Assembly (NCBI GenBank): GCA_965215145.1
Contig: OZ244038.1
Location: forward strand, 2,232,001-2,296,000
DNA from: G965215145 sp965215145
GTDB taxonomy: Bacteria > Bacteroidota > Rhodothermia > Rhodothermales > JANQRZ01
DNA: 64,000 bases
Direction: 5' to 3'
Positions 54,164 to 61,839 of the stretch are shown in pieces; position 1 is the first letter of the stretch, and every line of letters starts with the position of its first letter. Position numbers and translations under genes: made by a program. Under the pieces are notes generated by a model. It worked only from the letters and a program-made list of their open reading frames with translations. It did not search any database and was not told the origin of the DNA.

Positions 54164-54199
54164 CGAGGCCCGCCGAGCGCAATGGCTCGGCAGGCCTCG
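54164..54199. terminator. bidirectional terminator between ctaA and the beta-helix gene
   Basis: CGAGGCCCGCCGAGC (54164-54178) pairs with GCTCGGCAGGCCTCG (54185-54199), 14 of 15 positions, between convergent genes. Confidence 0.8.
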
Positions 54200-54222
54200 A
54201 CCCTGTCTCCATGACCGGCGGA

Positions 54223-57200
54223 TCAGCGCACCACGGTGATCCGCTGCGTCCGCACCTCGGCGCCGGCCGTGAGCCGGACGAGGTAGGTCCCCGCCGGCAG
54301 CGTCGCCGCACGGAGCGCGGCCTCATGCCGCCCGGCCTCCGCCTCGCCGTCGGCGAGCACGGCGACCTCGCGGCCGAGCACGTCGTAGACGGCTAGCCGC
54401 ACCAGCCCGGCCTCAGGCAGCGCGAAGGCGACTGTGGCGGCGCCGCGAGCCGGGTTCGGGTAGACGGCCTCCAGCGCAGCGACCTCAGGCAGCGCCTCGC
54501 TGGCCCGGCTCGCTGCCGGGTCCGCGGAGGTGCCCTCACCCGTCGCAGTGAAGTCGTGGACCGCGCCGGTCGGGGCGGGCCGGCCGTCGGCGTCGAAAGC
54601 AAGCCACACATTGCTCACCTCGCCGTCGTCGCCCGACGCGGAGGCCGAGGGGACGACCTGCGCCTGGAAGGCGTCCGACTCCAGGACCGGGCTCGGGAAG
54701 GTCCCCGCGTTGACGCGGTACGCGTAGCTCCCGAAGGCCGCGTTGCTCGGCACGCGCTGGCTGAACGAGACCGTCACCGTCGCCGGCGGCGAGACGTTCA
54801 CCGTGTTCGGGCCGATGAGGGGGCCGGCGGTGTTCCCGTTCGGGAGCACCGCCTCCGTCCAGTACTGGAAGGACGGGGGGCCGGTGGGGCCGACGGCGAA
54901 GGTGATGTCGAAGAACACCCGCTGCCCGCGCGTGAGCGTCACCGGCGGCGCCGGGCTCGTCGGCGTGATGGTGACCGTGAGCGGCGGCGTCGTCGCGGCG
55001 GCCTCGACCTCGACGGCCCGGCTGAGCTCGCTCGTCGGGCCGTAGCCGCCGAACGCCGCGGCGTTGACGCGCGTGTTCGTGGCCGTGACGAAGTCGCCGA
55101 CGGGGTAGCGCGCGGCCGGCAGCGTCCGGGTCCCGCTCGCGTTGCCGCTCGCGTTCGTCGTCGTGCGCACGGTCGCGTTCGGGTCGTCGCACTCCCCGAA
55201 GCCCGAGGGGTCCGGGGTCGGGACGCGGCAGAAGAGCAGCTCGTAGGTCCGGTTCGGCCGGGCGTTCAGCGTCCACGCGATGGCGACGGTGGTCCCGTCG
55301 TTGACGGCGCTCGTGATGACGGGGAAGTTCAGGAGCCCGTTCGGGCCGCTGTCCGCGTCGCCGGGGTCGTTCGGGGTGACGCCGTTGGGGGCGAGGTCGA
55401 TGCCGAGCCCGCCGTTGTCGGAGATGACGTTCCCGACGATGGAGAACTCCTGGCAGGCGGCCGAGGCGAGGAAGACGCCGTCGGCGCCGTTGTTGGCGAC
55501 GACGTTGCCGGTGCCGTTCCGTCCGAACTGGACGTCGGTGGCGGCTTGGCAGAAGACGCCCGCGCGGCCGGCGCCGCCGGGGAGCCCGTTGCCGAGGTCG
55601 GCGCTCCCGGCATTGGTCCCGATGAAGTTGGCCTCGAACGTGTGGCCGGAGGTGCCGCCGTCGAGGAAGACGCCGGTGTCGGTGTTGGCCGAGATCGTGT
55701 TGCCGGTGACGGTGGCGCCGGTGGCGTCGATGAGGACGAGCCCGCTCGCGCCGTTGGGGCGGGCGGCGGTCGCGGCCGTGTTCGTCCCGATCCGGTTGTT
55801 CTCGATCACGGCACCCGTTGTCGGTCCGAGATTGGTGGCGTTGAAGAGCACGATGCCGGAGCCGGTGTTGCCCGACACCGTGTTGCTGCGCACGATGGGA
55901 GCGGTGCTCTTGTCGAGCGCGATGCCGTCGAGGCCGTTGGGCCGGGCCACTTCGGCGGCGTTGAGTCCGACCGTATTGCCCCAAATGCGGCAGTTCGTGT
56001 CCCCGTCGAGGAGAATGCCGTACCCGCCGTTGGCCGCGACGATGTTGCCGTCGTTCGGTCCGCTTCCCCCGATGACGTTGCCGTCGGCCGTGCCGAAGTT
56101 ATCCGAGACCCGGATCCCGTGGAAGAGGTTCGGCGCGGCGGCCCCGCCGAGCGTCAGCCCGAGGACATTGCCCCGGATTCGGTTGTTCGAGGCGTTGGTC
56201 ACGAAGATGGCGCTGCAGCCGACGTTGCCCGCGTCGTTCTGGGCGACGTAGTTGCCGTTGCCGGGGAGGCCGATGTCGTTATCGCTCGTTCCGTCTTCGG
56301 CACGGACGCCGCTGCAGGTGTTCCCCATCCCAGCGGCTGCGCTGCGCGTCCGCGATAGCCCCACCGTGTTGTTCGTCAGATCCGCACCCGTAGCCGCTCC
56401 CGCGGTGAAGAACGCATCGTCTCCAAGGAAGATGCCATAGAGTCCGTTCGCGGATGCGAGGTTCGTCGTGATCGTGTGGTCGGTGGCGTTGCCCGAGACG
56501 AAGATGCCGGTGTCGCCGTTACCGAGCGGCTGGTTGCCATCGTCGTCCGAGCCGACGAGGTTGCGCGAGACGGTCGTTGAGGAGAACGCGCGTGCGTAGA
56601 CGCCATGGTTGGCATTGCCGCTTACCAAGTTGTTGCGGACTGTGCCCCCCGCGTAGATGCCGTCGAGGTTGCCCGCGGCGCTCTCGCCGGTATAGTCGGT
56701 CCCGACGTAGTTGCACTCGGCGAGGCCGTTGTCGGTCAGCGAGTAGATACCGAAGCCGAAGTTGAAGTTCTGCACGACTAAGCCCCGCACGGTAAAGGCA
56801 GCGTCGCTGAAAGTGCCCGTATAATCGATCCCATTGCCGTCGTTTGCGTTGAGGGCGTCGCCGGTCGTGTTGCTTCCATTGAGAATGACGCGGAGGTCGT
56901 GCGTGGTGCCTGCGACGAGGTTGCCGCAGCTCGCGCCCGGCTGCGTGAGGGCATCGAGCACGACGTTGTCGTTGACGATGTCTGGGAGCACATCGGCCTC
57001 GTTGCCGGCATCCGGTCCGTCGTAGCCCAGCGTGATGCGCCACACGCCGGGTGCCACCTCGGAGCCGGTGGGACCGTTGCCAATGGCGAACTCGATGCGG
57101 ACGGGGCCGCTCGTCGCATTTGCCTCCTGGATCGCCGAGCGAAGCTGGCACTCGCCGAAGGGTCCGGAGCAAAAGCCGTCGCCGGGATTGGAGTCCACGC

Positions 57201-57552
57201 CGTCGTCGAAGGCGCTGTTCACGGTGAAGACGGTGGCTCCGCCACGGATTTCCGGCGGGCGCGGCGTGCGGCGCTGCGCGTCAGCGGGGCGCGCGGCGAC
57301 GGTGACGCGAGGCTTGGACGCGGCAAAGGCCCGCGCCTCGGCGAGCCCTTCGGGCGTGAGCGCGAGGCGCTCGGTGCCAGGGGTGGCGCGGTAGCGCGGA
57401 GCCCTTTCGGCCTCGGCCTGGGGCTCATCGCCGATGCGGTCAGGTTGGGCGGCCTGCTGGGCCGGGGCCGAGCGCTGCTGCGCGCTCGCTGCTGGAGCCG
57501 CGAGCGGGGCCACGAGGGCGAGCGCGGCGAGGAGGGTGAAGAGGCGGTTCAT
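54223..57552 (-). CDS. Right-handed beta-helix surface protein with T9SS sorting domain
   Basis: This encodes 1109 residues from the ATG at 57552 (signal peptide LALVAPLAAPAASAQ). It opens with a FTVNSAFDDGVDSNPGDGFC...CQLRSAIQEAN segment, typical of CSLREAIxEAN-type outer-membrane beta-helix proteins. It continues with many Asn-rich coils (NTVSGNTGSGIVL, NYVAQNDAGNVGC) of a parallel beta-helix. A CARDB-like domain and a C-terminal T9SS type A signal (AVYPNPARGAATVAFALPE) follow. It is probably a surface structural or adhesion protein. Confidence 0.87.
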   Translation of the reverse strand: MNRLFTLLAALALVAPLAAPAASAQQRSAPAQQAAQPDRIGDEPQAEAERAPRYRATPGTERLALTPEGLAEARAFAASKPRVTVAARPADAQRRTPRPPEIRGGATVFTVNSAFDDGVDSNPGDGFCSGPFGECQLRSAIQEANATSGPVRIEFAIGNGPTGSEVAPGVWRITLGYDGPDAGNEADVLPDIVNDNVVLDALTQPGASCGNLVAGTTHDLRVILNGSNTTGDALNANDGNGIDYTGTFSDAAFTVRGLVVQNFNFGFGIYSLTDNGLAECNYVGTDYTGESAAGNLDGIYAGGTVRNNLVSGNANHGVYARAFSSTTVSRNLVGSDDDGNQPLGNGDTGIFVSGNATDHTITTNLASANGLYGIFLGDDAFFTAGAATGADLTNNTVGLSRTRSAAAGMGNTCSGVRAEDGTSDNDIGLPGNGNYVAQNDAGNVGCSAIFVTNASNNRIRGNVLGLTLGGAAAPNLFHGIRVSDNFGTADGNVIGGSGPNDGNIVAANGGYGILLDGDTNCRIWGNTVGLNAAEVARPNGLDGIALDKSTAPIVRSNTVSGNTGSGIVLFNATNLGPTTGAVIENNRIGTNTAATAARPNGASGLVLIDATGATVTGNTISANTDTGVFLDGGTSGHTFEANFIGTNAGSADLGNGLPGGAGRAGVFCQAATDVQFGRNGTGNVVANNGADGVFLASAACQEFSIVGNVISDNGGLGIDLAPNGVTPNDPGDADSGPNGLLNFPVITSAVNDGTTVAIAWTLNARPNRTYELLFCRVPTPDPSGFGECDDPNATVRTTTNASGNASGTRTLPAARYPVGDFVTATNTRVNAAAFGGYGPTSELSRAVEVEAAATTPPLTVTITPTSPAPPVTLTRGQRVFFDITFAVGPTGPPSFQYWTEAVLPNGNTAGPLIGPNTVNVSPPATVTVSFSQRVPSNAAFGSYAYRVNAGTFPSPVLESDAFQAQVVPSASASGDDGEVSNVWLAFDADGRPAPTGAVHDFTATGEGTSADPAASRASEALPEVAALEAVYPNPARGAATVAFALPEAGLVRLAVYDVLGREVAVLADGEAEAGRHEAALRAATLPAGTYLVRLTAGAEVRTQRITVVR

Positions 57553-57712
57553 GGTAGTAGGGGGGAAGGGATTAGGGAGTAGGCAGCGACGCCGCCCTTT
57601 CCCTCCCTTACCGAACTTCACGCCGCGAGAGGACACGCCCACCCCACAAAGCCACGGGGACGACCGATTCGTTCGGCCAGCCGCCCCTCTCCTCCTCCCA
57701 CACGGACTGCCG

Positions 57713-59167
57713 TTACCGGTCCTGCCTCAGCGCGAGCCCCCGCCCCTCCCGAGTCGCTGGTCGCGCCTCCTCGCCCTCGCAGCCGAGGTCGACGCGGCTC
57801 TGAGCGTCGTTGTTGGGGAAGCACTGCCCGGAGGGGAGCGCCGACGGGACGTAGCGCGCGAGGTCAGGGTCGTAGAGGCCGCGCTCGAGGAACGTCACGA
57901 GGTCGTCCACCTCGTCGGGCGTGAGGCCGAGCGGGCGGAACGCCTCGGCCAGCCGGTCGGCCGGGGCGAGGTCGCTCTGGGGGACGCCGGCGTTCTTGTA
58001 CTCGACGACCTCGCGGACGGTGTTGAAGCTCGCGCCGTGGCCGAAGAAGGCGTGGTCGGCGAGGTTGTAGAGCTGCGGCGTCTTGAACCGGTACTCGTCC
58101 TCCTCGCGCTGGGTGAACGAGGCGCGGCCGAGGTGGACGGGGTCCTCCGGGTTGAAGTCGCTGAAGACGCCGGGGCCCTCGAGGTCGCCCATGCCGAGGG
58201 CGTGGAACGAGGTCGAGGCCAGCGTCGGGCCGGCGTGGCAGGAGGCGCACGCGCCGCGGCCGAAGAAGACGAGGGCGCCGCGCTTCTGCGCCGCCGTCAT
58301 GGCGCCGGCCTCGCCGCGGAGCCACCGCTGGAACGGGGCCTCGTGGGCGGTAAGCGTCCGCTCGTAGGCGCCGATGGCGAGGCCCGCCGTCTCGGCCGTG
58401 TAGCGCTCGGCCTCGGGCCAGCCGGGGAAGGCGGTGTCGAACCGCTCGCGGTATTCGGGGTGGGCGTCCACGACGGCGGCCGGCCCGCTCGCCATCCGGT
58501 GCACGGCGAGCCCCGCGATGGCCTGCGTCTCGAGGCCCTCGTAGCCGAGGAAGTTCGTGAAGATGGGCGTGTCCTCCTCCCAGTGCTCCTCGGTGCCGGC
58601 GTTCGTGCCCGTCGCGCCGAACTGGCCGTTCCAGAGCATCACGTCCTGCCAGGCGCCGTTGAGGGCCGCGGGCGTGCGGACGGGCTGGCGGTCCACGGAG
58701 TCCGGGGCGTAGGCCGGGTGGAGCCGGCGGCGCTCGCCGAACCGCCCGAACCCGACGCCGCCCTCGCCGAGGCCCTGCGGGGCGCCGGCCTGGAATCCGG
58801 CCGCGGCGTGGTGGCACGAGGCGCAGGAGTACGTCCCGTACCCCTCGGCCAGCACGGTGTCCACGGCGAGCGCCGTCTCATGGAAGAGGAGCCGGCCGAG
58901 GGCGACCTTCTCGGGCGTCAGCGGGTTGCGGGGGTCCTGCGGGATCGCGCCGAGGTCGTCGCTGGCCGGGAGGAGGAACGCGGCCGGGCCGGTCCCCTCG
59001 GAGGCCGCGGCGAGCGCCGCCACGAGTTCGACGTCGAGGTCCGTCTCCTCCGACGGCACCTCGACGAAGACTGTCTCGCCGTCGCACCCGGCGAGGGCGA
59101 CGAGGGCGATGAGGAGGGCCGCGAGCGCCCACCGGCGCAGGGGGTGACGGGGAATCAGAGCAGCCAT
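57713..59167 (-). CDS. Di-heme cytochrome c peroxidase-like lipoprotein
   Basis: This encodes 484 residues. A lipobox (ALAGC, Cys about 27) indicates a lipoprotein. Two c-type heme sites are present, CASCH near residue 114 and CASCH near residue 312, each followed by family motifs (FNPEDPVHLGR, FKTPQLYNLADHAFFGHGAS). This is the MauG/CcpA di-heme peroxidase architecture, usually reducing H2O2 or oxidising a protein partner in the periplasm. Which of the two is not decidable from sequence. Confidence 0.9.
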   Translation of the reverse strand: MAALIPRHPLRRWALAALLIALVALAGCDGETVFVEVPSEETDLDVELVAALAAASEGTGPAAFLLPASDDLGAIPQDPRNPLTPEKVALGRLLFHETALAVDTVLAEGYGTYSCASCHHAAAGFQAGAPQGLGEGGVGFGRFGERRRLHPAYAPDSVDRQPVRTPAALNGAWQDVMLWNGQFGATGTNAGTEEHWEEDTPIFTNFLGYEGLETQAIAGLAVHRMASGPAAVVDAHPEYRERFDTAFPGWPEAERYTAETAGLAIGAYERTLTAHEAPFQRWLRGEAGAMTAAQKRGALVFFGRGACASCHAGPTLASTSFHALGMGDLEGPGVFSDFNPEDPVHLGRASFTQREEDEYRFKTPQLYNLADHAFFGHGASFNTVREVVEYKNAGVPQSDLAPADRLAEAFRPLGLTPDEVDDLVTFLERGLYDPDLARYVPSALPSGQCFPNNDAQSRVDLGCEGEEARPATREGRGLALRQDR

Positions 59168-59256
59168 TGGGGGCTTGGGTTTAGATCACGAGCGTCGGGC
59201 CAGCGCACAGAGGATGCCTTGACCTCTTTACCGGATACATGCGCCGAAGAGGACAC

Positions 59257-59275
59257 GATGGGGTCACGGGACCCC
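59257..59275. terminator. short hairpin downstream of the kinase genes
   Basis: GGGGTC-acg-GGACCCC forms a small stem after the minus-strand kinase gene that ends at 59356. A direct repeat (AGACCGGTTGTAGACCGGTTG) lies between them. Confidence 0.4.
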
Positions 59276-59355
59276 GCTCGCCGGCGGCTCCTCTGCGGGC
59301 CCTTAGACCGGTTGTAGACCGGTTGCCTCCGCGCGGGCCGTTGGAGCAGCGCCGG

Positions 59356-61839
59356 TCATCGCGCGCCCTCTCGCTCTGCCCGCGCGGGCGCCGGTGGAAC
59401 CCCACCCCCCTGCTCCGCCAGTAGCCTCTGCGTGACCGTCACGTAGGGGCTCGTCGGCCCGAACTCCTCCAGCAGCGGGAGCGCCTTGCCCAGGACCGAC
59501 ACCCCCTCCTCCCTCTGCCTCGCCTCTAACAAGGCCCTGCCGAGGTAGAACCGAGCGACAAGGCTTCCGTAGCCTCCGCCTTCGGGCCCCCCGAACACGC
59601 CGACGGCCTCGCGGAGGACGGGAATCGCCCCCTCCGCGTCCCCGCTCGCCTGGAGGGCGGATCCGAGGCTGAGGAGGGGGTGGCCGTAGAACGGGTGCTC
59701 CGGCCCGAAGGCCGCGCGGGCGAGGTCAACGGCCTCCCGGTGTACGGAGATCGCCTCCTCGTAGCGCCCGAGCTGGCGGAGCAGCACGCCGTAGGTGTTG
59801 GCCTGCATCTGGTAGGTGGCCGACGACGGCGGGGCGCTCGAGAGCTCGAGGGCGAGCCGCATGGGCTCCGCGGCCTCCTCCGCCTGTTCCATCTCTAGGT
59901 GGTGGGTGGCGAGGGCGTAGTAGACGTTTGACCGGAAGTCGTCGTAGGTCGCCTCCCCCCGGTGGGCCGCCTCGAAGGCGTCGGGCCCAGCCCCTTCGAG
60001 GACGGCGAGGGCCTCGCGGAAATAGCCTCCCGCCTGCGACCTTCGGGCGGAGTCGGGCCGCTGGCTAGTCCCATAGCCGAGGTCGACCAAAGCCTTGACG
60101 ACCTCGGGGTGGGCCGGACCGAGATGACGCCGGCGGGCAGCGAGGACGCCGGCGAGGAGGCTATCGAGCTCGTCGAGGCGGCCGGTGTTGTGGAGGGCCG
60201 TGGCGAGGTCGTTTTCCGCTTCGATCACGCCGGGGTCTGCCGGTCCGGCGGCGCGGCGGAGGTCGAGCGCGAGCCGGTGCAGCCGGACGGCCGCTGGGGC
60301 GTCTCCGAGCTCGGCGTGGGCGTCGCCGAAGGCGGAGGCGAGCGCGGCGCGGATCTCCGGGCGCTCGGCGAACCCGGTGTCGAGGCGGGCCGCGCCGGCG
60401 CTGAGTACGTCCCGGACCCGGAGGGTGTCCCCGTCGGACCCCCGCGGCCGGGCCTCCCCGACCATCCCGACCAGGAAGTCCGTGACGGCTTCGGCTGTGG
60501 CGGCCTCCTCCTCGGCGCGGGCCTGGGCGGCGCGGGCCTCGGCGGCCTGCCAGAGCGCGGCGCCGAGGCCACCGACGAGCGAGAGCACCCCGAGCGCCGC
60601 GGCGGCTACGCCGGCGCGGTGGCGCCGGACGAACTTCCCCGCCCGGTACCAGAGTGTGTCCGGCCGCGCCGCCACCGGCAGCCCGTCGAGGTGGCGGCGG
60701 AGGTCGTCGGCGAGGGCGTCGGCCGAGGCGTAGCGCCGCTCGGGCTCCTTGCGCAGCGCCTTCAGGCAGATCCGGTCGAGGTCCCCGCGGAGCCGGCGCC
60801 GGAGCCCGTCGGGGTCGGCCGAGCGGGCGGCGGCGCGGGCCTCGGCCGTGGCCTCCTCCGCGCCCTCGGGCCCCCGCGTGACGGCCGCGCTCAGGGCGGG
60901 CGGCTCCTCGGCAAGGACGGCCTGCTCCAGCCCGAACCGGGTCGGGGCGCGGTGGGGGCGGCGCCCGGCGAGGAGCTCGTAGAGCAGCACGCCGAGGGCG
61001 TAGACGTCCGTGGCCGTCGTGACGGGCTCGCCGCGGATCTGCTCCGGGGCGGCGTACTCCGGCGTGAGCACGCGGGCGCCCGCCCTGGTCAACGGCACCC
61101 CGGCCTCGGCGCCGTCTTCCTCCAGCAGCCGGGCGATGCAGAAATCGAGCAGCTTCACCTGCGGCTCGCCCTGCTCGTCCCCGGATCGGGTCCGGGGCAA
61201 GCCCTCGGCAACGAACACGTTGCTCGGCTTCAGATCCCGGTGGACGACGAGCATCCGGTGGGCGTGAGCGGCGGCCTCGCAGACCTGCCCGAACAGCCGG
61301 AGCCGGGCCTCAATGCCGAGCCGGCGCCGGTCGCAGTAGCGCGTGATGGGCTCCCCGTCGACGTGCTCCATCGCGAGGTACGGCCGGCCGTCCTCCAGCA
61401 CCCCGCCGCCGAGGAGGCGGGCGATGTTCGGGTGGCGGAGGCGGGCGAGGATCTGGCGCTCTTGGAGGAACCGCTGGACGAGCGCCGGCGCCGTGGCCTC
61501 CACGACCTTCACGGCGGCGCGCTGCTCGTAGGCGCCGTCGGCGCGCGCGGCGAGGTAGACGGCGCCCATGCCGCCCCGGCCGATCCCGCCGAGCAGCCGC
61601 CACGGCCCGGCCCGCTCCGGCGGCGGGAGCCCGGCCGCGCCGTCGGGCGCGCCGCACACGTCGCGGGCGAGGGTGTCGAAGTAGGCGTCGGCCTCGGCGT
61701 CGAGGGCGAGGAGCCGCTCGACCTCGGCGCGGAGGGCGCCGTCCCCGATGGCCCGGAGGAAGGCCACGCGCGGGGGGGGCGGCTGCGAGAGGGCCTCCTC
61801 GAAGAGGGCCTTCACGCGGGGCCAGGTCTCGGCGGTCAC
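59356..61839 (-). CDS. Membrane-anchored Ser/Thr protein kinase with TPR repeats (kinase 1)
   Basis: This encodes 827 residues. The kinase domain (about residues 78-370) has the glycine loop GGIGRGGMGAVYLA, the catalytic loop VHRDLKPSNV and LTPEYAAPEQ. The metal-binding DFG reads DFC (LLDFCIARL). One TM segment (about 415-437) is followed by an extracytoplasmic or helical TPR region (residues 450-800, Tetratricopeptide_12-type). The DFC change may weaken Mg binding. It overlaps kinase 2's stop by 4 bp (ATGA), so the two are translationally coupled. Confidence 0.9.
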   Translation of the reverse strand: MTAETWPRVKALFEEALSQPPPPRVAFLRAIGDGALRAEVERLLALDAEADAYFDTLARDVCGAPDGAAGLPPPERAGPWRLLGGIGRGGMGAVYLAARADGAYEQRAAVKVVEATAPALVQRFLQERQILARLRHPNIARLLGGGVLEDGRPYLAMEHVDGEPITRYCDRRRLGIEARLRLFGQVCEAAAHAHRMLVVHRDLKPSNVFVAEGLPRTRSGDEQGEPQVKLLDFCIARLLEEDGAEAGVPLTRAGARVLTPEYAAPEQIRGEPVTTATDVYALGVLLYELLAGRRPHRAPTRFGLEQAVLAEEPPALSAAVTRGPEGAEEATAEARAAARSADPDGLRRRLRGDLDRICLKALRKEPERRYASADALADDLRRHLDGLPVAARPDTLWYRAGKFVRRHRAGVAAAALGVLSLVGGLGAALWQAAEARAAQARAEEEAATAEAVTDFLVGMVGEARPRGSDGDTLRVRDVLSAGAARLDTGFAERPEIRAALASAFGDAHAELGDAPAAVRLHRLALDLRRAAGPADPGVIEAENDLATALHNTGRLDELDSLLAGVLAARRRHLGPAHPEVVKALVDLGYGTSQRPDSARRSQAGGYFREALAVLEGAGPDAFEAAHRGEATYDDFRSNVYYALATHHLEMEQAEEAAEPMRLALELSSAPPSSATYQMQANTYGVLLRQLGRYEEAISVHREAVDLARAAFGPEHPFYGHPLLSLGSALQASGDAEGAIPVLREAVGVFGGPEGGGYGSLVARFYLGRALLEARQREEGVSVLGKALPLLEEFGPTSPYVTVTQRLLAEQGGGVPPAPARAEREGAR